Of a DNA stretch of 64,000 bases, positions 1-9,076 are shown one piece after another; the first letter of the stretch is position 1; every line of letters starts with the position of its first letter. The translations under genes and the position numbers were made by a program. The DNA comes from CAYFQB01 sp964345225. GTDB lineage: Bacteria > Nitrospirota > Thermodesulfovibrionia > Thermodesulfovibrionales > UBA6898. The notes beneath the pieces are model-generated. The model was given only the letters and a program-made list of their open reading frames with translations, was not told where the DNA came from and made no database searches. The DNA lies in contig CAYFQB010000017.1 in the NCBI GenBank assembly GCA_964345225.1, positions 31,516-95,515 on the forward strand, in the 5' to 3' direction.

Positions 1-202
1 CATGAATTCCACTCAGTAATACCAAGCCGGCAACAGATATTGGTATGTTTCTTTGGCTGGTAATTTCAATAAATAATTCGCTCTGAATCTTGGGGTCATA
101 AAGTATTTTTGTTATCGGAGGGCTTGAGAATATAGCGCCCATGATCCCATTGCCGACAAGTCCACCAACGATTCCTGAGATCACCGCTTTTATTGTTTTC
201 AT
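1..202 (-). CDS. Hypothetical membrane protein, N-terminal part only
   Basis: An open frame starts at the ATG complementary to 200-202 and runs off the left edge, giving 67 codons. The N-terminus has a short basic start (MKTIKAV) followed by a glycine-rich hydrophobic segment (about residues 5-26) and a second hydrophobic stretch near residues 53-65, so an inner-membrane protein is likely. No strong Shine-Dalgarno is visible. I do not recognise the family and the C-terminus is missing. It reads in the same direction as the PfkB gene that lies upstream of it. Confidence 0.5.
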   Translation of the reverse strand, partial: MKTIKAVISGIVGGLVGNGIMGAIFSSPPITKILYDPKIQSELFIEITSQRNIPISVAGLVLLSGIH

Positions 203-410
203 TTTTTTGTCATCTGACTTATTGCTTACCTATGCGTGCCTGAAAGAGAATGGCGAACAATATAACAATTTATTATAAGTGACCGTTATAATGCCTTTCT
301 GAAGTAGAAAGCAATACCTGAAAAATACCATAATTTTTATAGAAGATGGTTAAGATATTATCTGGATTTCTATCAGAAATACCTTTTATCTTCATCCGCA
401 AAAGTCTGCC

Positions 411-1343
411 TCACATCTCCCCGAAATTTTCTGTGTATCTATCAATAAAATCTTCATATTTATAGTGATGCTCCTGAGTGCCGTATCTCTCAATGGCATA
501 TGTTGCTGCAACCGCTCCTATCCTGGCAGCGGTTTCCATATCCCTGCCCATAGCAATACCTTTAAGCAGTCCGGCTCTATATGCGTCACCTGCGCCTGTA
601 GGGTCAACAATATTATCAACTTTTGCAGAGGGCACATTAATATATGTCTTAGCGTTGTTTATAAGAGAACCTTTTTCTCCGAAGGTAGTTATGATAGATT
701 TTGTCAGTCTTAGAAGTCCTTTTTTATCCATCCCGGTAATTTTCATGACCAATTCCAGTTCGTAATCATTTGATATAAGCAAGAAAGAGCCATCGATCCA
801 CTCCCTTAGATTTGTACTGTTCCATAATGAGAGAGACTGTCCGGGATCACAGATATAGGGGATGCCTTTATCCTTACACATCTCTGAATAAGAAATCATA
901 TCCTTAAGGTTCCCAGGAGCAATCAGGACAACAGAGTCATCAGGATTTGAATTATCAAGTCTGTATTCGGACTGATATTTCATCGCACCCGTATTGAATC
1001 CTGTTATCTGGTTATCAGACTTGTCTGTCGTGATATATGCACCGGCTGTAAATTCTTCTTCTATGATTTTTATCCCTTCAACAGAAATATTGTTCCTTTT
1101 AAGCCATTCGAAGTAGTTCCCGTAATCCTTGCCTATTGTCGCCATAATAACCGGCTTCTCTTTCAAAAGACCAAGTGAATAGGCGATATTACCGGCGGTA
1201 CCGCCGAATTTCTCTGACATCCCGTTGACTATAAAGCATACATTCAGGATATGTATCTTATCCGGCAAAATGTAATCTGAGAATTTCCCAGGAAAGTCCA
1301 TAATTCTGTCGTATGCCATTGAGCCGGATATGTAAATATTCAT
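411..1343 (-). CDS. PfkB-family carbohydrate/nucleoside kinase
   Basis: This is a 310-residue cytoplasmic kinase of the ribokinase/PfkB family, which phosphorylates a sugar or nucleoside hydroxyl with ATP. The substrate loop GGTAGN lies at residues 47-52. The C-terminal signature DPTGAGDAYRAG lies at 247-258, with D253 the likely catalytic base and GAGD the anion hole. The sequence resembles the adenosine-kinase-like members found in deltaproteobacteria and Nitrospirota, but the substrate cannot be decided from sequence. It starts 8 nt downstream of the uvrC stop, so it is probably cotranscribed with uvrC. An AAAGGA lies about 13 nt before the ATG. Confidence 0.9.
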   Translation of the reverse strand: MNIYISGSMAYDRIMDFPGKFSDYILPDKIHILNVCFIVNGMSEKFGGTAGNIAYSLGLLKEKPVIMATIGKDYGNYFEWLKRNNISVEGIKIIEEEFTAGAYITTDKSDNQITGFNTGAMKYQSEYRLDNSNPDDSVVLIAPGNLKDMISYSEMCKDKGIPYICDPGQSLSLWNSTNLREWIDGSFLLISNDYELELVMKITGMDKKGLLRLTKSIITTFGEKGSLINNAKTYINVPSAKVDNIVDPTGAGDAYRAGLLKGIAMGRDMETAARIGAVAATYAIERYGTQEHHYKYEDFIDRYTENFGEM

Positions 1344-1351
1344 ATCATTTG

Positions 1352-3190
1352 TTATCCTTTTTCATTTTTTTTAAGGAATATTAACACCTTTTCTGCTATT
1401 TTTCTGTTAAAACCTTTCAAGGCAGAGATCTCGTCTACTGTAGCATGTTTTACAGCCTCTATACTACTAAAATGCCTGAGTAATTCAAACCTTCTCTTTT
1501 TACCTATGCCGGGAATCTTCTCCAAAGAAGATTCAAAGACCCTTTTTGACCTCAGCTTTCTATGATAGCTTATCGCAAAACGGTGAGCCTCATCTCTTAT
1601 TCTTTTAAGAAGTAATGATGACGCTCTTCTGTCTTCGATGGTAACAGGATATTTTTCATTTGTCAGGAATACCCTGTCAGGATCTTTTGCGATAGCGATT
1701 ATCTCTTTATTGGTTATCCTGTTTTCTCTGAAAACCTCCAGAGCTGATTCAAGTTGACCCTTGCCACCATCGATTATTATAAGGTCAGGCATGTCTTTCC
1801 GGAGGTTTTTAATTACCCTCCTTACCATCTCCTTTATCATTGAATAATCATCAGGTCCCTTAACAGTTTCCATCTTAATATGGCGGTATTTCTCCTTTCT
1901 GAAATCTCCATCCGACCAGTACACAAATGATCCAACAGCTTCCCTGCCCAATATATTAGAAATATCGAATGCACCGATATCTTTAGGAATTTTATGCAGA
2001 TTCAGTTTGGCGGTTATCTCCTTCATCATAGTCTTCCTGTCTGAATCTGCTTCGCCTTTAAACAATATCCTTGCGTTTTCCTCTGCCATTTCAACAAGCT
2101 TCCGCTTAATCCCTTTCTTCGGAACAGAAATCTTTACCCTGTTAGAAAAGCGGTGTTTTTTTCTAACAGGGATTACTTTCGTATCTTTTTTCCCGCTCAG
2201 CCATGACGATAAAATCATTGAATCCTCAGGGATGTGCGAGCATAATAACTCCGGCGGGGGTATAATCTCTTTTTCATAGAACTGCCCGATGAAATTCTTC
2301 ATCAGATATCCATCAGTTTCTCCAGATATATCTCTCAGACGAAAATCCTTGGAACCTATCATTATGCCGTTTCTTGAGAAGAATATTTTAAAAATTACGA
2401 TATTCTCTTTTCTGAAAAGACCAATAACATCAACATCACCGAGTCCTGGGGCAACAGCCTTCTGTGATTCAGCTATCTTTTTTATCGCCTTTATTCGGTC
2501 TCTTAGAAGGGCCGCCTCCTCGTACCTCATTTCCTCGGAAAGTCTCCCCATCCTTTTTTCAAGTGAGTCCAAGAGCCTCCTGTTTTTACCTTCCAGCATG
2601 AGTTTCAACTCGTTAATAATGCCTAAATACTCATTACGATTAACAAGCCCTGCGCACGGTGCAGAACATTTCTTTATCTGGTAATCAATGCAAGGCCTCA
2701 TCTGTTTTTTAAATGAATATTTACAGGTAGGTATATGAAAAATATTCCTTATAAATGAGAGTGTTTCCCACATCGGACCTGATGGGACATAAGGACCGAA
2801 ATATTTTGCTCCATCCTTTTGTATCCTTCTGACAACCTGAATACGAGGCCACCTCTCGTTAACGGTAAGTTTTAAATAGGGGTAATTCTTGTCATCCCTT
2901 AGAATAATATTGTATCTGGGTTTGTACTGTTTTATCAGGTTAGCCTCAAGCACGAGTGCCTCGAGTTCATTATCTGTAACCGTATATTCGAAATCACTTA
3001 TACCTCTGACCATTGCAGTCTTTCTTAAATCAAGGCCAGAAGACTTCTGGAAATAGCTCCTGAGACGGGCTTTCAGCTCTTTTGCCTTTCCGACGTAAAG
3101 AATTCTATTCTTCCTGTCCTTAAAAACATAAACACCGGGTCTTTCAGGAACGGTTGATAACTTTTCCTGCATTACGTGAAGTTTCTTCAT
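1352..3190 (-). CDS. uvrC: Excinuclease ABC subunit C
   Basis: UvrC makes both incisions around a DNA lesion in nucleotide excision repair, after loading by UvrA and UvrB. The 612 residues are normal for the family. The order is an N-terminal GIY-YIG nuclease (PGVYVF then ILYVGKA, about residues 18-35), a UVR UvrB-binding segment near 200-240, the UvrC RNase H-like nuclease with IIDGGKGQL near 475-483, and C-terminal helix-hairpin-helix motifs (KIPGIGKKR near 560). The start is the ATG at 3190, with no clear Shine-Dalgarno before it. The PfkB kinase follows 8 nt after the stop. Confidence 0.97.
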   Translation of the reverse strand: MKKLHVMQEKLSTVPERPGVYVFKDRKNRILYVGKAKELKARLRSYFQKSSGLDLRKTAMVRGISDFEYTVTDNELEALVLEANLIKQYKPRYNIILRDDKNYPYLKLTVNERWPRIQVVRRIQKDGAKYFGPYVPSGPMWETLSFIRNIFHIPTCKYSFKKQMRPCIDYQIKKCSAPCAGLVNRNEYLGIINELKLMLEGKNRRLLDSLEKRMGRLSEEMRYEEAALLRDRIKAIKKIAESQKAVAPGLGDVDVIGLFRKENIVIFKIFFSRNGIMIGSKDFRLRDISGETDGYLMKNFIGQFYEKEIIPPPELLCSHIPEDSMILSSWLSGKKDTKVIPVRKKHRFSNRVKISVPKKGIKRKLVEMAEENARILFKGEADSDRKTMMKEITAKLNLHKIPKDIGAFDISNILGREAVGSFVYWSDGDFRKEKYRHIKMETVKGPDDYSMIKEMVRRVIKNLRKDMPDLIIIDGGKGQLESALEVFRENRITNKEIIAIAKDPDRVFLTNEKYPVTIEDRRASSLLLKRIRDEAHRFAISYHRKLRSKRVFESSLEKIPGIGKKRRFELLRHFSSIEAVKHATVDEISALKGFNRKIAEKVLIFLKKNEKG

Positions 3191-3275
3191 TTATTGTAAT
3201 TATTGATGATTAGAACTTATTCCTGAACCTGCCAGGAACAGGTTTGATGTCTGGTATTTTATTATTGGGTATTTC

Positions 3276-3794
3276 TTATTTTGCTGCCTTAAGCCTAAGT
3301 ATCTCCTGCCTTATCTCTGCTGCGTCAGGTGCATTCGGGGCAAGCTCAAGATATTTCTCGAATTCCTTTGCCGCCTCTTCATTTTTTCTAAGGTCATATG
3401 CCAGGACTACGGCCAGGTTCCTGTGCCCGTAAACATGATTAGGGTTAAATTCAAGTGCTTTTCTGTATTCTTCCATAGCCCTTTCAGACCCTCCAATACG
3501 TCTGTAACATGTCCCCATATCAATTCTTACGTCAACATTCTTAGGGTCAATATCAAGTGCTTTCTGATATGCATTTATCGCCTCATTAAAACGTGATGTG
3601 TCCATAAGTTTGTTCCCGAGCTTTATCCAGGCATTAACATTATCAGGTTCCTTTTTTACAATTTCTTCAAGAAGCCTCACATCATCCTGTGTCTGAATAG
3701 GACCTGTTGGAAACTGATATTGAGACTTTGGTTCCTCTTTTTGCTGGCATCCGGCAAAGACCAAAATCAACAATACAATAACAATTCTTTTCAC
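3276..3794 (-). CDS. TPR-repeat lipoprotein
   Basis: This 172-residue protein starts at GTG and has a lipoprotein signal (LLILVFAGC, lipid-anchored C16). The rest is tetratricopeptide repeat: LGNKLMDTSRFNEAINAYQK, then a repeat beginning MGTCYRRIGG, then a third beginning HRNLAVVLAYDL. It is probably a periplasm-facing scaffold anchored in a membrane, but no partner can be named. A GGGGTAAG-like element and an upstream AAGGAG precede the start. It lies upstream of uvrC on the same strand, with an 85-nt gap. Confidence 0.85.
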   Translation of the reverse strand: MKRIVIVLLILVFAGCQQKEEPKSQYQFPTGPIQTQDDVRLLEEIVKKEPDNVNAWIKLGNKLMDTSRFNEAINAYQKALDIDPKNVDVRIDMGTCYRRIGGSERAMEEYRKALEFNPNHVYGHRNLAVVLAYDLRKNEEAAKEFEKYLELAPNAPDAAEIRQEILRLKAAK

Positions 3795-3888
3795 TATCTT
3801 ACCCCATTTTAAATAGTCTCCTTAATTCTAACAAAATATAAAGATCTTTTAAACAGAATAGCATCAAGGCAACTACTGTCAGAAAATA

Positions 3889-3919
3889 CATTACTTGTTG
3901 ACAATTTTTGTCAGTAATG
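3889..3919. promoter_or_regulatory. 31-bp interrupted palindrome, candidate activator site
   Basis: CATTAC-N4-TGACAA-TTT-TTGTCA-GTAATG forms a two-level inverted repeat (3889-3894 with 3914-3919, and 3899-3904 with 3908-3913). Just after it, TGTTACAT occurs twice in tandem (about 3932-3949). It is centred about 150 nt before the predicted sigma-54 start of the small gene at 4084, the usual distance for an enhancer-binding protein. The regulator is unknown. Confidence 0.5.
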
Positions 3920-4026
3920 AAAGTAACATACTGTTACATTTGTTACATATGAATTTGGAACTAAAAGGTTTTGAGGCTTGAAAAACCTGCATAATTAAAC
4001 AAAATATGTAAATTTTTAAATTATGC

Positions 4027-4055
4027 TTGATTAGGCATTATTTTTGCATTATAAT
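4027..4055 (+). promoter_or_regulatory. Overlapping sigma-70 and sigma-54 promoter signals
   Basis: Sigma-70 reading: TTGATT at 4027-4032, 17-nt spacer, TATAAT at 4050-4055. Sigma-54 reading: GG at 4034-4035, exactly 10 nt, GC at 4046-4047, in the context AGGCAT...TTTGCA. Both lead into the gene at 4084, whose AGGAG is at 4073-4077. Which one is used cannot be told from sequence. Confidence 0.55.
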
Positions 4056-4083
4056 TTTTAAAATGTGACCTTAGGAGACAGAT

Positions 4084-4278
4084 TTGAAGAGCACAAAAAA
4101 GAAAATAAAGGTTATAGAGACCAACGGTATATTCAGAGTATCTGCCGACTTTGGAGATGGCTTTCAGTTAGTCCCCGCTCCTGAAGGTAATCTAAGGCTC
4201 GCATTCTGGGATGAACATCGTTTAAAGGTATTTCTCAAGAACTACGGTTTTTATCCCATAATAAGTCATAACAACTAA
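4084..4278 (+). CDS. Small conserved-looking protein of unknown function
   Basis: A 64-codon gene starts at TTG with AGGAG six nucleotides upstream, which supports the start. The product is basic at the N-terminus (MKSTKKKIKVIET), has no signal peptide or membrane segment, and contains an aromatic-rich C-terminal half (LAFWDEHRLKVFLKNYGFYP). I do not recognise it. It stands alone between divergent and convergent neighbours with its own promoter region, an upstream palindrome and a GC-rich hairpin after the stop. That self-contained regulation suggests a real, controlled gene rather than a chance frame. Confidence 0.65.
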   Translation: MKSTKKKIKVIETNGIFRVSADFGDGFQLVPAPEGNLRLAFWDEHRLKVFLKNYGFYPIISHNN

Positions 4279-4289
4279 TTTGTCTACTC

Positions 4290-4331
4290 AAGCCGGCCGT
4301 CCCCCCAATCCCCCAAAAAAAAGGCCGGCTT
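4290..4331 (+). terminator. GC-rich hairpin after the small gene
   Basis: AAGCCGGCC (4290-4298) pairs perfectly with GGCCGGCTT (4323-4331) across a 24-nt C/A-rich loop and is followed by TTCCCCTCC. The T-tract is poor, so it may be a weak or bidirectional terminator shared with accA, which converges on it. Confidence 0.55.
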
Positions 4332-4440
4332 TCCCCTCCTTTCAAGAGATAACATTTAAAATTTCAAGTTGGTTAATATAAATTAAGGATAGGACGGGCA
4401 GGTGTATTTACTCAAATCTTCTTTGTAAATCCGGCTTTTA

Positions 4441-5415
4441 TTATTCTTCTAAAAAGCTCCCGATTTTTTTCAGCCTCTTATATCTCTCTTCTATCAGTTT
4501 ACCTGGCGTTTTTGTCTTGAGTTCATCAAGGGCCTTAAGAATATTATCAGTTATATTTTTTGCTGTATTTTCAACATCTGTATGCGCTCCACCGAGAGAC
4601 TCTGGTATTATATTGTCGATTATTTTATATCGCAACAGATCCTGGGCTGTCAGTTTTAATGCTTCTGCAGCCCTTGAGAAATCCTCGGAATTTATTTCTC
4701 CATTCTTTTTCCAGAGAATTGCCGCACATCCTTCCGGTGATATAACAGAGTAAATTGAATGTTCAAGCATGTACAGTCTGTCTGAAACACTCAAAGTAAG
4801 AGCCCCTCCGCTTCCCCCTTCACCTATCACTATAGAAATTATAGGAACCCTCAGTCTTGACATGGTCATTAAATTAGCAGCAATTGCTTCTGCCTGTCCC
4901 CTTTCCTCTGCACCAACTCCCGGATAAGCACCTGGAGTATCTATCAATGTTATAACCGGCCTCTTGAATCTCTCGGCAAGTTCCATCAGTCTTAATGCCT
5001 TTCTGTAACCTTCTGGATGCGGCTGTCCGAAATTGCGCCTTATCCTCTCTTTTGTTCCCCGTCCTTTCTGATGTCCTATTATCACGACAGGATTGTTTTT
5101 TATCCTTGCAATTCCACCAACAATAGCCTTATCGTCAGAAAATCTCCTGTCTCCATGCAATTCAACAAATTCTTCTGCCATTATGTTTATGTAATCAAGA
5201 CTATAGGGCCTGTCCGGATGTCGAGCTAACATTGTTTTCTGCCAAGGGCTGAGCTTTAAAAAAATTTCTGTACGCAGTTCTTTTGCTTTTTTCTCGAGTT
5301 TCTTAATCTCATCTGATATATCTAAGTTCTTACCATTAGAGATTCGCCTTAATTCCTCTATCTTTAACTCGAGATCCTCAATCGGCTTTTCAAAATCAAG
5401 GTAGTACTTTATCAT
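4441..5415 (-). CDS. accA: Acetyl-CoA carboxylase carboxyltransferase subunit alpha
   Basis: AccA and AccD form the carboxyltransferase that moves CO2 from carboxybiotin to acetyl-CoA, giving malonyl-CoA for fatty acid synthesis. The 324 residues match the family, with the N-terminal LDFEKPIEDLE segment, the HPDRPY motif, and the crotonase-fold core (GAYPGVGAEERGQAEAIA; GEGGSGGALTL). The ATG overlaps the dnaE stop as ATGA, so translation is probably coupled. A dnaE-accA pair is also known in enterobacteria. The partner accD is at 19250-20083. Confidence 0.97.
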   Translation of the reverse strand: MIKYYLDFEKPIEDLELKIEELRRISNGKNLDISDEIKKLEKKAKELRTEIFLKLSPWQKTMLARHPDRPYSLDYINIMAEEFVELHGDRRFSDDKAIVGGIARIKNNPVVIIGHQKGRGTKERIRRNFGQPHPEGYRKALRLMELAERFKRPVITLIDTPGAYPGVGAEERGQAEAIAANLMTMSRLRVPIISIVIGEGGSGGALTLSVSDRLYMLEHSIYSVISPEGCAAILWKKNGEINSEDFSRAAEALKLTAQDLLRYKIIDNIIPESLGGAHTDVENTAKNITDNILKALDELKTKTPGKLIEERYKRLKKIGSFLEE

Positions 5416-8400
5416 GAGAAAGTCACCGCACCTTTGCCAATCATATCTTCTAAAGTATTTATCATTACAGTATCAGGTCTTACATTAAGTCCTGTTGCAA
5501 TCAATGTCTGAGATCTATCGAGCTCTATCCTCAGATAAAGCTGGCAGTCTCCTGGATATTTATCTACAAGAGATCTGATATTCTGTAGACTTCCCATATG
5601 AGATTCGGGGTCTTTAATACAAATCTCAATTCGTTTAAGGTTATTTCTCAATGTATCTTCAATTCTTGAAACATCTCTTGCCTTTACTTTAATGCCTTTT
5701 TCATCCTTATCAATACTCCCCTTCACCAGGATAAGAGCGTCCTTTTTTAAAATATCAATGCTGTTTCTGTATAATTCTGAAAAAATTATTACTTCAACGT
5801 ATCCTTCATCATCCTCAACCGTTATGTAAGCCATCATTTCACCGGTAGATTTAACATATTTCCTTCTTAAACTTCTCAATACGCCTCCTATTATGACTTC
5901 TTCCCTGTCCAAAGCATTTTCAATTTCAGAGGTCTTTTTTGCTCTCATTCTTTCAAGCAGCATATTATACTTTTTTAAAGGATGACCTGTTATATAAAAT
6001 CCGAGTGCCTCTTTCTCATTTTTCAACAATTCAGCCTCATCCCACTCTTTTGCAACAGCTGCTTCCTCATCAGTCACATCAGAAAAAATATTCTGTTGCC
6101 CGTGATTTTTCAGCCTGCTCCATGTATCATTAAAAATTTCTGAGACAGTACTCATTGCAGATGCCCTTGTGCCAATTGAATCAAATGCCCCTGCCTTTAC
6201 AAGACTCTCGACTACCTTCCTGTTCACCTTTCGTGCATCAACTCTTTCGGTAAGATCAGACACAGAAGTAAAAGGTCCCCCATCTTCTCTAGCCTCTATA
6301 ATAGATTCAATTGCAGCACCGCCGACCCCTTTTACTGCCTCAAGTCCAAATCTGATCGAGTTGCCTGTTACCATGAATTCCCTGCCTGAGAGATTTATAT
6401 CAGGGGGCAGTATATCTATCTTCAGATTTCGGCATTCATTTATGGATTTAATAACCTTATCTGTATCATTCATATCTGAGCTTAGTGTTGCAGCCATAAA
6501 CTCTACAGGATAATGAGCCTTCAGATATGCAGTCTGGTAAGCAACATATGCATAAGCAGCAGAATGAGATTTGTTAAATCCGTATTCTGCAAAAAACCCC
6601 ATAAGATCAAAAATCCTTATTGCCTTCTTTTCAGGTATACCGTTTTTTGTAGCACCATTTATAAAATTCTCCTTCTGTTTTTCCATTGTCTGTATATTCT
6701 TTTTGCCCATCGCCTTTCTGAGAATATCTGCCTGGCCAAGTGAGAAATTGGCAAGTTTGTTGGCTATCCTCATTACCTGCTCCTGGTAGAGAATAACCCC
6801 ATACGTTTCATCGAGTATCTCTTTCAACTGTGGAAGTTCGTATTTAACAGGGATCTTGCCTTTTTTCCTTTTTATAAAATCGTCTATCATGCCGCTCCCT
6901 ATAGGTCCAGGCCTGTAAAGCGCAACAAGTGCAATCAAATCTTCGAACCTGTTTGGAGACATCTTGACAAGAATCTCCTTCATGCCAGCGCTTTCAAGCT
7001 GAAAAATTCCTGTGGTTTGACCTGAACTGAGAAGCCTGTATGTCTTTTCGTCAGTTAGCGAGATATCCTTTAATAAAACATCTTCCCCACCCTGTTTAAT
7101 GTGATCTATGGTCTTCTGAATTACTGTAAGGGTTTTCAGCCCTAGAAAGTCAAACTTCAAAAGACCAATGCTATCAGTAGATCCCATATCGAATTGTGTC
7201 ATAATGCTATCATCTGAGGTACTCTTGTAAAGAGGGGTGTATTCGGTAAGCGGAACCGGGGAAATAACTACTCCGGCAGCATGTGTCGATGCATGTCTGC
7301 TGAGGCCTTCAAGCCGCATTGCAATGTTAAGCAGTTCCATGACCTGAGCCTTTGTATCATACAACTCTTTCAACTGGGGCTCTGCATTCATTGCTGCCTC
7401 GATTGTAATCTTGGGCGTATTCGGGACAAGCTTCGCTATTCTGTCAACTTCAGCATAGGGCATATCCATTGCACGTCCAACGTCTCTTATGGCAGCCTTA
7501 GCTGCCATGGTACCAAAGGTTATAATCTGGGCTACATAATCCTTACCGTATTTTTTCGAGACATAGGATATTACTTCTGATCTCCTCTCCTGACAGAAAT
7601 CAACATCTATATCAGGCATCCCTATCCGCTCAGGATTAAGGAATCTCTCAAAGAGCAGATTGTATTTGATAGGATCTATCTCGGTTATGCCAATAGCGTA
7701 TGAAACAAGACTCCCTGCTGCAGAGCCTCTGCCAGGTCCGACAGGTATACCTTTACTTCTTGCATGCCTTATAAAATCCCATACAATCAGAAAATAAGAG
7801 GAGTAATCCATTTTTTTGATTATATTGAGTTCGCTTTGCAATCTCTCCCTGTATACCTCGTTAATGTCATCTCCTAACTTTTTTCTGAGACCTTCATATG
7901 CGAGTCTTGAAATGAAAACATCAGTACTTTCTTCTCCTTCGATTTCAAATCGTGGTAAAAGACTGGCACCGAGATTAAATTCAACATTGCATCGTTCTGC
8001 TATCGCCCTTGTATTCATAATTGCTTCAGGTATGTCCTTAAACGCCTCTTTCATTTCCAAAGGAGATTTGAAATAAAATTCATCTGAACCAAATTTCATA
8101 CGGTTTTTATCTTTAAGAGTCTTTCCCGTCTGAATACAGAGGAGTACATCATGAGCCTTTGCATCCTCCCTTTTAAGATAATGGCAGTCATTTGTGGCCA
8201 CTATACCAATATCAAGCTCTCTTGCAAGCCCTATCAATTTTTTGTTTGCTTCTATCTGTTCATGTAATCCATTTTCCTGTATCTCGATATAATAATTTTC
8301 AGGACCTAATATGTTCCTGTATTCTAAAGCCCTTTTCCTGGCCTTATCTAAAAGCCCCCTCTTAAGATAATAAGGAATTTCTCCTTTAAGACATGCTGAA

Positions 8401-8816
8401 AGACCTATAAGCCCGCTTCTATGCTGTTCAAGGAGTTCCCTGTCAATTCTCGGTCTGTAATAAAATCCCTCCAAATATGCCTTTGTAACAAGTGAAACAA
8501 GGTTTTTGTATCCCGCATTGTCTCTTGCCAGGAGTATTAAATGGAAAGATGCCCCGTCATTTTCTAAATTCCCTTTATCAAAGCGGCTTCCCGGTGCAAC
8601 ATAGACTTCACAGCCTATTATAGGTCTTATACCAGCCTTTGAAACCTGCCTGTAAAACTTGACGGCGCCAAAAAGATTTCCGTGGTCGGTAATAGCAAGT
8701 GCGGGCATTTTATATTCCTTTGCCTTCGCGATCAACTCATTTATTCTTATCGCCCCGTCCAGTAGACTGTATTCAGTATGCAGGTGGAGGGATACATAAT
8801 CCGAATGTGAGTGCAT
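5412..8816 (-). CDS. dnaE: DNA polymerase III subunit alpha
   Basis: This is the replicative polymerase catalytic subunit, 1134 residues. An N-terminal PHP domain opens with HLHTEYSLLDGA (residues 11-22). The polymerase core has GPGRGSAAGSLVSYA and the catalytic aspartates in PDIDVDF (near residue 400), followed by finger and tandem helix-hairpin-helix regions and an OB-fold (GGVLRSLRRKYVKSTGEMM) near residue 980. No exonuclease insertion is present, so it is the DnaE1 type rather than PolC. The start at 8816 matches family N-termini. No Shine-Dalgarno precedes it, and the promoter at 8823-8851 predicts a leaderless message. Confidence 0.98.
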   Translation of the reverse strand: MHSHSDYVSLHLHTEYSLLDGAIRINELIAKAKEYKMPALAITDHGNLFGAVKFYRQVSKAGIRPIIGCEVYVAPGSRFDKGNLENDGASFHLILLARDNAGYKNLVSLVTKAYLEGFYYRPRIDRELLEQHRSGLIGLSACLKGEIPYYLKRGLLDKARKRALEYRNILGPENYYIEIQENGLHEQIEANKKLIGLARELDIGIVATNDCHYLKREDAKAHDVLLCIQTGKTLKDKNRMKFGSDEFYFKSPLEMKEAFKDIPEAIMNTRAIAERCNVEFNLGASLLPRFEIEGEESTDVFISRLAYEGLRKKLGDDINEVYRERLQSELNIIKKMDYSSYFLIVWDFIRHARSKGIPVGPGRGSAAGSLVSYAIGITEIDPIKYNLLFERFLNPERIGMPDIDVDFCQERRSEVISYVSKKYGKDYVAQIITFGTMAAKAAIRDVGRAMDMPYAEVDRIAKLVPNTPKITIEAAMNAEPQLKELYDTKAQVMELLNIAMRLEGLSRHASTHAAGVVISPVPLTEYTPLYKSTSDDSIMTQFDMGSTDSIGLLKFDFLGLKTLTVIQKTIDHIKQGGEDVLLKDISLTDEKTYRLLSSGQTTGIFQLESAGMKEILVKMSPNRFEDLIALVALYRPGPIGSGMIDDFIKRKKGKIPVKYELPQLKEILDETYGVILYQEQVMRIANKLANFSLGQADILRKAMGKKNIQTMEKQKENFINGATKNGIPEKKAIRIFDLMGFFAEYGFNKSHSAAYAYVAYQTAYLKAHYPVEFMAATLSSDMNDTDKVIKSINECRNLKIDILPPDINLSGREFMVTGNSIRFGLEAVKGVGGAAIESIIEAREDGGPFTSVSDLTERVDARKVNRKVVESLVKAGAFDSIGTRASAMSTVSEIFNDTWSRLKNHGQQNIFSDVTDEEAAVAKEWDEAELLKNEKEALGFYITGHPLKKYNMLLERMRAKKTSEIENALDREEVIIGGVLRSLRRKYVKSTGEMMAYITVEDDEGYVEVIIFSELYRNSIDILKKDALILVKGSIDKDEKGIKVKARDVSRIEDTLRNNLKRIEICIKDPESHMGSLQNIRSLVDKYPGDCQLYLRIELDRSQTLIATGLNVRPDTVMINTLEDMIGKGAVTFS

Positions 8817-8822
8817 ACAGAA

Positions 8823-8851
8823 ATATTAACTTATGGGAAGTTTCAAGTCAA
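8823..8851 (-). promoter_or_regulatory. dnaE promoter predicting a leaderless mRNA
   Basis: On the minus strand TTGACT (8851-8846), a 17-nt spacer and TAATAT (8828-8823) are followed by exactly six nucleotides before the dnaE ATG at 8816. Transcription would begin at or beside the A of ATG, and no ribosome-binding site is present. Confidence 0.65.
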
Positions 8852-9076
8852 TCAAACTAACAGACTCCTAATGTTTCAGTTTAATCAGGAATAAACGTAC
8901 ATCCCTTCTTGTAATAAATTATGATTTGATATAATAAACATCGTATGTTATAAGTTGAATTATGAGAATTAATGAGCATATCCCGTTTCCTTTCCTCAAG
9001 GCTAAATTGAACTTGAAGTACATTAGTATTAATACTTTTTAGTGCTTTTATTTATAAAGAATTATAGAATATAAAC

